From Streptomyces sp. 71268 (GTDB taxonomy: Bacteria; Actinomycetota; Actinomycetes; Streptomycetales; Streptomycetaceae), in the NCBI RefSeq assembly GCF_029392895.1, contig NZ_CP114200.1, forward strand, positions 2,201,001-2,265,000: a DNA stretch of 64,000 bases, read 5' to 3'. The notes beneath the pieces were generated by a model. That model was given only the letters and a program-made list of their open reading frames with translations, was not told the DNA's origin and ran no database searches. The position numbers and the translations under genes were made by a program. Positions 48,863 through 57,100 of this stretch are shown here, in pieces. Position 1 is the first letter of the stretch. Each line of letters opens with the position of its first letter.

Positions 48863-49405
48863 CTACGGCTGGACGCCCGCCTGCTCCTCCAGGTAGGCCA
48901 GCGCGCCCACCCCGTCCTCGGCGAAGAAGACGAGGTCGGTGAGCGGAATCGGCAGGAAGCCCTCCTGCTCCATCCGCTGGAGCTGCCGCTTGAGGCCGTC
49001 GTAGAAACCGGCCGCGTTGAGCAGTACCACCGGCTTGGTGTGCAGGCCGTGCTTCTTCAGCTCCAGGATCTCGGTCGCCTCGTCCAGCGTGCCGGTGCCG
49101 CCCACCATGATCACGATCGCGTCGGCGCGTGCGAGGAGCTGTGCCTTGCGCTCGGCCAGGTCCCTGGTGATCAGCATCTCGTCGGCGTTCTGCCGCGCCT
49201 TGTCGCGGAGGAACTCCACCGAGACGCCGACCAGTCGCCCGCCGTGCTCCTGCACCCCGTCGGCCATGACCTTCATCAGGCCGGCCTCCGAACCGCCCCA
49301 GACCAGCGTGTGGCCGCCCTTGCCGAGCAGCTCGGCGAACTCGCGGGCCGGTGTGACGTAGCGCTCGTCGAGGTCGGCGGCGGAGCAGAAGACGCAGATG
49401 TTCAT
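48863..49405 (-). CDS. LOG family protein (TIGR00730), variant nucleotide motif
   Basis: A 180-residue protein related to cytokinin riboside 5'-monophosphate phosphoribohydrolase (LOG). It has the N-terminal NICVFCSA strand and VWGGSEAGLMKVMADGV, and the hallmark near 101-109 reads VGGTGTLDE where the consensus is PGGxGTxxE. The Pro to Val change keeps the Gly-Gly-x-Gly-Thr-x-x-Glu core, so nucleotide hydrolase activity is plausible. ATG at 49405. It is 96 bp after the SDR stop. Confidence 0.88.
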   Translation of the reverse strand: MNICVFCSAADLDERYVTPAREFAELLGKGGHTLVWGGSEAGLMKVMADGVQEHGGRLVGVSVEFLRDKARQNADEMLITRDLAERKAQLLARADAIVIMVGGTGTLDEATEILELKKHGLHTKPVVLLNAAGFYDGLKRQLQRMEQEGFLPIPLTDLVFFAEDGVGALAYLEEQAGVQP

Positions 49406-49635
49406 GCCCGCCACTGTACGAGAGCCCGTCCGAGCCGGCGTTCGAAGCCCGGCCGACCGTTCACCCCGCCCGGCCGGCGGGCCGGGCGGGGTCGGTCGGG
49501 TCCGGCATCCGCCCCGTACGGCGCGCCGTGCGGCCGGTACGGGGCGGGAGGACGGGGCGCCGAGGAGCTGGGCGACGGGGCTCTGTGGGCGGCGGGCGGG
49601 CCGGCGGCCGCTCGGGCCGCCGGGCCGCCACACGC

Positions 49636-50811
49636 TCAGGCCGCCGGGTCGGCGGACGCCGTGGCCGCCGGCGCCGCGCGCTCCGTGCTGGCGATCGTCG
49701 CCGAGCCCACCACCCGCGTGCCGTCGTAGAGCACGATCGCCTGGCCCGGCGCCACGCCCCGTACCGGCGCGTCGAAGCGCACCTCCAGCACGTCGCCCAC
49801 CAGCTCCGCCGCGACCGGCGTCTCGCTGCCGTGCGCGCGGAGCTGGGCGGTGTACGTGCCGGGGCCGGTCGGCGGGGTGCCGCACCAGCGGGGCTTGATC
49901 GCGCTGAGCGAGGCGATGTCGAGCGCGCCGGCCGGGCCCACCGTGACGGTGTTGTTCACCGGGGAGATGTCGAGCACGTAGCGCGGCTTGCCGTCGGCGG
50001 CCGGGACGCCGAGGCGCAGGCCCTTGCGCTGGCCGATGGTGAAGCCGTACGCGCCCTCGTGGGTGCCCAGCTTCGTGCCGTCCTCGTCGACGATGTCGCC
50101 CTCGGCCGTGCCGAGCCGCTTGGCCAGGAAGCCCTGCGTGTCGCCGTCGGCGATGAAGCAGATGTCGTGGCTGTCGGGCTTCTTCGCGACCGCGAGGCCG
50201 CGCCGCTCGGCCTCCGCGCGGATCTCGTCCTTGGTGGTGAGGGTGTCGCCGAGGGGGAACATCGCGTGCGCGAGCTGCCGGTCGTCGAGGACGCCGAGCA
50301 CGTAGCTCTGGTCCTTGGCGAGGTCGGAGGCGCGGTGCAGCTCGCGGGTGCCGTCGTCGCGGGTGACGACGGTGGCGTAGTGGCCCGTGCACACGGCGTC
50401 GAAGCCGAGCGCGAGCGCCTTGTCGAGCAGCGCCGCGAACTTGATCTTCTCGTTGCAGCGCAGGCAGGGGTTGGGCGTGCGGCCGGCCGCGTACTCGGCG
50501 ACGAAGTCCTCGACCACGTCCTCCCGGAACCGCTCGGCCAGGTCCCAGACGTAGAAGGGGATGCCGATGACGTCGGCGGCACGGCGCGCGTCGCGTGAGT
50601 CCTCGATGGTGCAACAGCCGCGCGCGCCGGTGCGGAACGACTGCGGGTTGGCGGAGAGCGCGAGGTGCACGCCGGTCACCTCGTGCCCGGCCTCGGCGGC
50701 CCGCGCGGCGGCGACGGCGGAGTCGACGCCGCCGGACATCGCGGCGAGCACACGGAGGCGACGGCCATCGCGCGGAGCGGAAGGATCGGGGGCGCCCGGG
50801 AAGTCAGTCAT
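49636..50811 (-). CDS. mnmA: tRNA-specific 2-thiouridylase
   Basis: A 391-residue enzyme that adds sulfur to U34 of Lys, Glu and Gln tRNAs. The PP-loop SGGVDS (26-31) activates uridine with ATP; the catalytic cysteines are C116/C119 ([11 protein letters not shown]) and C218 (SHDICFI). The C-terminal beta-barrel (GIGQRKGL-like [20 protein letters not shown]) is complete. ATG or GTG at 50811. It follows cysteine desulfurase by about 210 bp, with the octamer array between; the desulfurase is the expected sulfur donor. Confidence 0.97.
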   Translation of the reverse strand: MTDFPGAPDPSAPRDGRRLRVLAAMSGGVDSAVAAARAAEAGHEVTGVHLALSANPQSFRTGARGCCTIEDSRDARRAADVIGIPFYVWDLAERFREDVVEDFVAEYAAGRTPNPCLRCNEKIKFAALLDKALALGFDAVCTGHYATVVTRDDGTRELHRASDLAKDQSYVLGVLDDRQLAHAMFPLGDTLTTKDEIRAEAERRGLAVAKKPDSHDICFIADGDTQGFLAKRLGTAEGDIVDEDGTKLGTHEGAYGFTIGQRKGLRLGVPAADGKPRYVLDISPVNNTVTVGPAGALDIASLSAIKPRWCGTPPTGPGTYTAQLRAHGSETPVAAELVGDVLEVRFDAPVRGVAPGQAIVLYDGTRVVGSATIASTERAAPAATASADPAA

Positions 50812-50900
50812 AGCCGTTCCAGGGTACGGGTGCGCCAGCCGGTACGTCGCCGCGATTCGGCCCCACCGCGCTCCGTGCCCACACCCGCCCCGCCCCGTAA

Positions 50901-50996
50901 CGGGGCGACGGGGCGACGGGGCGACGGGGCGACGGGGCGACGGGGCGACGGGGCGACGGGGCGACGGGGCGACGGGGCGACGGGGCGACGGGGCAG
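50901..50996 (+). repeat. Tandem octamer array, (CGGGGCGA)x11
   Basis: Eleven perfect head-to-tail CGGGGCGA copies (50901-50988) plus a partial copy, ending CGGGGCAGGATG. The array lies between cysteine desulfurase and mnmA, both on the minus strand. The 3' flank CAGGATGCCGGGTCGGG is shared exactly with the array at 53386. G4 runs separated by 4-nt loops could form G-quadruplex on the top strand. Confidence 0.95.
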
Positions 50997-51021
50997 GATG
51001 CCGGGTCGGGACGCGCCGTCG

Positions 51022-52191
51022 CTAGCTGAGCCCCGCCGTGCGGGCGCGGGCGACCGCGGGGCCGATGGCCGCCGCCACCGCTTCCACGTCCGCCTTCGTG
51101 GAGGTGTGCCCGAGGGAGAACCGCAGCGTGCCGCGGGCCAGTTCCGGGGGCGAGCCGGTGGCGAGGACCACGTGGCTGGGCTGCGCGACGCCCGCGGTGC
51201 AGGCGGAGCCCGTGGAGCACTCGATGCCCTGCGCGTCGAGCAGCAGCAACAGGGAGTCGCCCTCGCACCCGGGGAAGGAAAAGTGCGCGTTGGCGGGCAG
51301 TCGGCCCGCCGGGTCCGGGTCGCCGCCCAGCACCGCGTCCGGGACAGCCTCCGTGACCGCCGCGACGAGCGCGTCCCGCAGTCCGCCGATCTCGTGCGCG
51401 AACTCCTCGCGACGCGCGGCGGCCAGCTCGCCGGCCACCGCGAACGAAGCTATGGCGGGCACGTCCAGCGTGCCGGAGCGCACGTGCCGCTCCTGACCGC
51501 CGCCGTGCAGCAGCGGCACGGGCGCGTACGAGCGGCCGAGGAGCAGCGCCCCGATCCCGTACGGGCCGCCGATCTTGTGGCCGGTGACCGTCATCGCGGC
51601 CAGCCCTGAGGCCGCGAAGTCCACCTCGACCTGGCCGAACGCCTGCACCGCGTCGGCGTGCAGCGGAACGTCGAACTCTCGCGCCACCTCGGCCAGTTCG
51701 GCGACCGGCATGATCGTGCCGATCTCGTTGTTGGCCCACATCACGGTGGCCAGCGCCACGTCCGACGGGTCGCGGGCGATGGCCTCGCGCAGCGCGTCCG
51801 GGCTGACCCTGCCGTGCCCGTCGACCGGCAGCCACTCCACGCGCGCGCCCTCGTGCGTGGCGAGCCAGTCCACCGCGTCGAGCACGGCGTGGTGCTCCAC
51901 GGGGCTGGCGAGCAGCCGGGTGCGGGCCGGGTCGGCGGCGCGGCGGGCCCAGTAGAGGCCCTTGACGGCGAGGTTGTCGGCCTCGGTGCCGCCCGCGGTG
52001 AACACCACCTCGCTGGGGCGGGCGCCCAGCGCGGCGGCGAGCGACTCGCGGGACTCCTCCACGGTGCGGCGCGCCCGCCGCCCCGCGGCGTGGAGGGAGG
52101 AGGCGTTGCCGGTGACGGCGAGCTGGTCGGTCATCGCCCGCACCGCCTCCGGGAGCATCGGAGTGGTGGCGGCGTGGTCGAGGTAGGCCAT
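51022..52191 (-). CDS. Cysteine desulfurase (NifS/IscS-like)
   Basis: A 389-residue PLP enzyme that takes sulfur from cysteine as a persulfide. The PLP lysine is K206 (TGHKIGGP) and the catalytic cysteine C331 (STGSACTAG). N-terminal [12 protein letters not shown] and [14 protein letters not shown] are class V aminotransferase hallmarks. It precedes mnmA in the same orientation, so it probably feeds sulfur to tRNA thiolation (and perhaps to Fe-S assembly). The start codon is at 52191. Confidence 0.97.
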   Translation of the reverse strand: MAYLDHAATTPMLPEAVRAMTDQLAVTGNASSLHAAGRRARRTVEESRESLAAALGARPSEVVFTAGGTEADNLAVKGLYWARRAADPARTRLLASPVEHHAVLDAVDWLATHEGARVEWLPVDGHGRVSPDALREAIARDPSDVALATVMWANNEIGTIMPVAELAEVAREFDVPLHADAVQAFGQVEVDFAASGLAAMTVTGHKIGGPYGIGALLLGRSYAPVPLLHGGGQERHVRSGTLDVPAIASFAVAGELAAARREEFAHEIGGLRDALVAAVTEAVPDAVLGGDPDPAGRLPANAHFSFPGCEGDSLLLLLDAQGIECSTGSACTAGVAQPSHVVLATGSPPELARGTLRFSLGHTSTKADVEAVAAAIGPAVARARTAGLS

Positions 52192-52421
52192 GATGCGTCG
52201 ATTCTACGAGCCGGGGCGGCGCGCACGAGAGGCGCGTGGGGGCGCACGGCATTGGCACGCGCGGGCGCGTCCGACGGCACGCGGAGTCGCTCCAGGTGAG
52301 GCCGGGCAACGGCGTAGGTCATCGGATGCGCCGCCCGCGCCCCGGAGCGCGCACGTGGCCGCCCGAGCGGCCGGCGGCGCGGGGGCGGGCGGCCACGCCG
52401 GCGCCGCGTCGATCTCGACGC

Positions 52422-52461
52422 CCCATGTCATGAGTGTTTAGCATTACGGTCATGACATGGG
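52422..52461 (+). promoter_or_regulatory. Inverted repeat enclosing -10 and start codon of the hydrolase
   Basis: CCCATGTCATGA (52422-52433) and TCATGACATGGG (52450-52461) form perfect 12-bp arms around a 16-nt centre that holds TAGCAT (52438-52443), a -10-like hexamer 8 nt before the ATG at 52452. The ATG lies in the right arm. This fits an operator over a leaderless promoter. Confidence 0.75.
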
Positions 52462-53327
52462 ACCTGGACCGCACCTTCCACTCCTCCTCCGGCACCGTGC
52501 GGTGGGCGGAGCTGGGCGACCCCGGCGCGCCGCCGGTCGTACTGCTGCACGGCACGCCGTTCTCCTCGTACGTCTGGCGCGGCGTGGCCCGCGCCCTGGC
52601 CGACCGGTACCGGGTGCTGGTCTGGGACATGCCGGGGTACGGCGCGTCCGAGCAGCGTGCGGGGCAGGACGTGTCCCTGGCGGCGCAGGCGACCGTGTTC
52701 ACGGAGTTGCTGGCGCACTGGGGCCTGTCCGTCGGCGAGCGTGACGGGGTCGACGCCGCCGCCCCCTCCTCCGCCCCGTACGTCGTCGCGCACGACTTCG
52801 GCGGCTGCGTCGCGCTCCGCGCCCACCTGCTGCACGGCGCCGCCTACCGGGCGCTGGCGCTCGTGGACGCCGTGGCGCTGGCCCCGTGGGGCACGCCCAC
52901 GTACCGGCTCCTGGGCGAAAACGCCGCCGTCTTCGAACAGTTGCCGCCCGCCCTGCACCGGGCGATGGTCCGCGAGTACGTCGCCTCCGCCAGCGCGCCG
53001 GGGCTGCGTCCGGACGTCCTCGACCGCCTGGTCGCCCCGTGGTGCGGCGCGGCGGGACAGCCCGCCTTCTACCGGCAGATCGCCCAGAACGACCAGCGGT
53101 TCACCGACGAGATCCAGGGCCGGTACGGCGAACTGCGGTTGCCGGTGCTGGTGTGTTGGGGCGCCGACGACATGTGGATTCCCGTCGCGAAGGGGCACGA
53201 GTTGGCCGCGCTCGTACCCGGGGCGCGCCTACGGCTCATCGAGGGCGCGGGCCATCTGGTCCAGGAGGACGCCCCCGCCGAGCTGACCGCCGCGCTCACC
53301 GGGTTCCTGCGCGACCAAGGCGCCTGA
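52452..53327 (+). CDS. Alpha/beta hydrolase, Asp-nucleophile (dehalogenase/epoxide hydrolase-like)
   Basis: A 291-residue alpha/beta hydrolase. The nucleophile elbow reads AHDFGGCV, giving Asp115 instead of Ser, as in haloalkane dehalogenases and epoxide hydrolases. The oxyanion block LLHGTPFSSYVWR (31-43), an acid in GADDMWIP (D239/D240) and H268 (GAGHLVQEDAP) complete the triad. ATG at 52452 has no Shine-Dalgarno and lies 8 nt after a TAGCAT box, so the transcript is probably leaderless. A 12-bp inverted repeat covers the promoter and start codon. It converges with a secreted protein gene across an octamer array. Confidence 0.87.
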   Translation: MTWDLDRTFHSSSGTVRWAELGDPGAPPVVLLHGTPFSSYVWRGVARALADRYRVLVWDMPGYGASEQRAGQDVSLAAQATVFTELLAHWGLSVGERDGVDAAAPSSAPYVVAHDFGGCVALRAHLLHGAAYRALALVDAVALAPWGTPTYRLLGENAAVFEQLPPALHRAMVREYVASASAPGLRPDVLDRLVAPWCGAAGQPAFYRQIAQNDQRFTDEIQGRYGELRLPVLVCWGADDMWIPVAKGHELAALVPGARLRLIEGAGHLVQEDAPAELTAALTGFLRDQGA

Positions 53328-53385
53328 CTCCTCCGCCTCGTCCGCCCCGCCCCCGAACCCGGCCCGCCGAGCCCCCGACCGCCCG

Positions 53386-53425
53386 CGACGGGGCGACGGG
53401 GCGACGGGGCGACGGGGCGACGGGG
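53386..53425 (+). repeat. Tandem octamer array, (CGACGGGG)x5
   Basis: Five perfect CGACGGGG copies between convergent genes (hydrolase stop 53327, secreted protein stop 53449). It is the same octamer, and carries the same CAGGATGCCGGGTCGGG flank, as the array at 50901. Confidence 0.93.
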
Positions 53426-53448
53426 CAGGATGCCGGGTCGGGGCGCGG

Positions 53449-54060
53449 CTACCGGGCGGCGAGGGTCGCGCAGAGATCCTCGTACGGCCCGTACAGCCCC
53501 AGCAGCTTCTTCGCCGTGCCCGCGGTCCCCTCGTCGGCCGGGCTGATGCGCACCGACATGTAGCCACGGCTGACGAGCCACTTGCCGGCCGGCTGGTCGT
53601 GCGCGTGGAAGCCCGTCGCCCAGTTGTCGCCGCTCATGACGTAGACGTCGGAGCGGGGGTAGGCGGGGTAGGTGATGGTCGCCGTTCCCGAGACCTCGCG
53701 CTCCACCGTCTTTCCGGTGTCCAGGTTGGTCGCGCGCAGCACCAGGGGGCCGTCCTCGACGGCGAACACGGGGCGCCCGGCGCCGTCGGTCCAGGTGCGC
53801 AGCCGCAGTTCGCTGACCGGGAACTCGGCGCGGGCCCGGAACGGGCAGACCTCGCCCGCCGGGTACTCGTAGGGCCTGGACTCCGGGTGGGTGACGACGG
53901 GGCCCTGGAGGCCGGCGGTCCGCGCCCCGTCCGGCGCGCCGTGCCGCGGCGTCCGGTCGGCGTCGGCGGCGCCCGCCGTGCCCGCCGCCCCGGCCGTCAG
54001 CGCGGCGGCCAGGGCGACTGCGGCGGCCCCGTAGCCGCCGCGTCGGAATGCGTTCCTCAT
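53449..54060 (-). CDS. Secreted protein of unknown function
   Basis: A 203-residue protein with a signal peptide (basic start MRNAFRRGG, hydrophobic 12-26, AGAA cleavage zone near 31). The mature part is beta-rich, has one Cys near YPAGEVCPF and another near EDLCATL, perhaps a disulfide, and contains a repeated TxxYPAYPRSD-type surface. I do not recognise a family with a known activity; similar exported proteins are common in Streptomyces. GGAGG lies before the ATG. It lies immediately downstream of the SARP-vWA gene (same strand, 130 bp), but there is no sign that it belongs to that system. Confidence 0.7.
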   Translation of the reverse strand: MRNAFRRGGYGAAAVALAAALTAGAAGTAGAADADRTPRHGAPDGARTAGLQGPVVTHPESRPYEYPAGEVCPFRARAEFPVSELRLRTWTDGAGRPVFAVEDGPLVLRATNLDTGKTVEREVSGTATITYPAYPRSDVYVMSGDNWATGFHAHDQPAGKWLVSRGYMSVRISPADEGTAGTAKKLLGLYGPYEDLCATLAAR

Positions 54061-54190
54061 GGTGTCCTCCGTCGGTTTCCGGTGTCGGATGGCCCGCTCT
54101 CCCGGCCTCGGTGGTGATGCGTTGCCCGGCTGGGCTCGCGGCCCGCCGTACGCGGGCCGTACGGCGCTCCAGTCCCCTCATACCGCGCGC

Positions 54191-57100
54191 TCACCGCGCG
54201 CTCCCGCGCCGGCGCGACGCCCGGTCCGGGGCGCCGTCCGGCGCGCCGTGCGCCTGGAGGTCGGCCAGCAGGTCGGCGACCGTGTCCGCCTCGCGGGCGC
54301 CCAGCGTCTGGTAGACGTCGAACGCCTGCACCCAACAGGTCACGGCCCCCCGGGGACGGCCCTGGCGCCGCATGGCCCGGCCGAGGACCACCAGGGCGTC
54401 CGCGCGGCGCCAGTCGCCGCCGTGCCGGTCGAAGGTGGCGACGGCCTGGTTGGCCAGTTCGACCGCGGTGCCGGCGTCCCCCGTGGCGAGCCGCGCCTCG
54501 GCGATCCTGGCGCGGGTGCTGGCCTCGGCCACGTACCGGCCGGCGCCCGCGAAGAGGTCCAGCGCACGCTGGAGCGCCGGCAGCGCGTCCGAGGGGCGCC
54601 CGTCGGCGGTCAGCGCGCAGCCCAGGGCGTGGGAGGCGTGCGCGACCGCGAGGCCCCGCCCCGTCGGGAGCGTGCCGGCCGACGGGGCGGGTGCGCCGGA
54701 CGGGGCGCGGCCGGCCCGCTCCGCGATGTCCAGGGCGTGTTCGGCGAGTTCGCGCGCCTGGTCGGGCCGGCCGCGCGAGAGGAGGACGCGGGACCGGTCG
54801 GCCCACACCCGCGCCAGGCCGGACAGGTTGCCGTCGCTCTCGTAGGCCCGCTCGGCCAGCTCCAGGAGCTTCTCGGCCTCGGCCAGGCGGCCCAGGCTGT
54901 ACACGGCGGCGGCCCGCTCGTGCGGGGCCAGCGCCTGGACGACGGGGTCGGGCGGGTCCGCGGCGTTCGCGTACTGGTGCATCGCCTGCGCCGCCGCGCG
55001 CTCCGCCGCGGGGAAGCGGCCCGCCCGGTTGTGCGCGTGGGCCAGCGCCGCCAGGGCGCGCTGCCGCACGGCCTGGGTACGGGTTCCGCTCGCCGGCAGG
55101 GAGAGGGCCTCGACGCTCTCGGTGAAGTGCCGGGCGTACGCCTCGTCGTCGGCCAGCGCCCGGGCGGCCAGCGCCAGGTCGGCCAGGCGTTGGAGCAGGG
55201 CCGCCGAGACGCGGCCGGGCTGCGCCGCGCGGCGCAGCACGCGCAGCAGTCGGGGCGCCTCGTCGCGCAGCCACCGCGCCGGGGGTTCGACGTGGCGCGC
55301 CGCCGCCCGGTCGAGCCGCGCGCCGTGGGAGGTCAGGTGCCGGGGCAGGGTGTCGCCCGGATCGAGGTGGCGCAGCGTGGCGGCGCCGGCGATCAGGTAG
55401 CGGTCGGCCAGGCGCAGCACGGCGGCGTCGCTCTCGCGCCCCGCCAGGTGCTTGCTCGGCGCGTCCGCCGCGCCGAAGCCGTGCTTGGCCAGCTCCTGCT
55501 GGGCGTAGAGGAGGGCCAGGGCGTTGAAGCGGTACCGGTCGCGGTCCTCGCGGTGCAGCAGGGACGCGGAGGCCAGCGCGTCCAGCAGGTCCTCCGCCAC
55601 GAGCTGCGTACGGTCGAGGAGCGCCGCCGAGCTGAACCGGCTGATCTCGTCGTGGTCGAGCACGGACAGCAGGCAGAAGGCGCGTCGCCGCTCCGTGCTC
55701 AGCCGGCGGAAGGTCTGCTCGAAGCCGGCGGCGACCGAGAGGTCACCGACGCGCAGCCCGGTCAGCCGGTACGCGGGGGCCGCGAGCCGGTCGGCCAGCC
55801 GGGTCAGGGGCCAGGGGAAGCGTTGGTGCTGCCGGCGCACCAGCTCGCCGGCGATGCGCAGGGCCAGCGGCAACCCGCCGCAGTACCGGAACAGCCGGTG
55901 CGCCCCGTTGGCGTCCTGAACCACCCGCGCGCGCCCGAGCAGGCGCGCCAGGAAGTCCAGCCCCTCCCGCTGGCTGAACTCGCGCAGCGCCACCCACGGC
56001 ACCCGTTCCGGCGCGGCGTGCGTCCTGCGGCTGGTGACGATGGCGGCGCAGCCGGGGGCGTCCGGCAGCAGCGGCGCCGCCTGCGCCCAGCCGTGCGCCC
56101 GGTCGATGACCACGAGCACCCGCCGCCCCTCCAGCATCGCCTGGTACCGCGCGTGGCGCGCCCGCGTGCCGTACGGGATGTCGTCCGGCGCGGCCCCCAG
56201 GGCGAGCAGCAGGGCCTCCAGGACGCGGCCGATGGCGGGCCTGCCGCGTTCGCCGCCGTGCAGGTCCACGAAGAGCCGCCCGTCCGGGAAGGCCAGGGCG
56301 AGTTCGTGCGCGGCGGCCAGGGCGAGCGTGGTCTTGCCGATGCCGCCCAGCCCGCCGATGCCGCAGACCGGCGCCGTGTGCCCGGTTCCGCGCAGCGCGC
56401 CCCGCAGCTCGGCGAGGTCCGCCTCGCGGCCGACGAAGTGGGCCGGCGGCGCGGGGAGTTGGACGGAGAGGCGGGGCCCCGGGCCGCTGGGCGCGCGGGG
56501 GTCGGGGGCGGGCACGTGGGCGCCGCGCAGGATGCGCTCGTACAGGTCCTGTACCTCGGTCGTGGGCTCCATGCCGAGTTCGTCGGAGAGCAGCCGGTGG
56601 CAGTTCCGGTAGGCGGCGACGGCCTCGGCCGTGCGTCCCGCGCGGTGCAGCGCCGTCATCAGCAGGTGGTACAACGGCTCGCGCAGCGGGTGCCGCGCGA
56701 CCAGGGCGGCGAGTTGGGGGACGGTCTGGTCGACGCGGCCCAGGGCGAGGTCGAGGCCCAGCGCGCGTTCCTGGAGTTCGAGCCGCCACTCGGTGAGCCG
56801 CGCGCGCTCGGCGGCGGCGAACGGGCCCGGCACCTGCGCCAGCGGCTCGCGGTCGCTCCGCCACCGCTCCAGCACCTCGCCGAGCAGGGCGCGCGCCGCG
56901 CGCCGGTCCCCGCGCCGCAGCGCCTGGTCCGCCCCCGCCTCACGGAGCTGGAACTCGCCGACGTCGGTGCGTACGTCGCCGTCCAGTACGTAGCCGTCCG
57001 GGCCGGCGCCGCGCAGCACTTCCGCCCCCACGGTGCGGCGGAGCTGGGCCACGTAGCTGTGGATGACGGCCGGTGTCTGCGCCGGTTGTTGGGCGCCCCA

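Noticed and set aside
53449..54060. Secreted protein as a fifth member of the VMAP system
   Set aside because: It lies downstream on the same strand, but has a signal peptide, a separate ribosome site and a 130-bp gap, and no known system of this type includes an exported protein.
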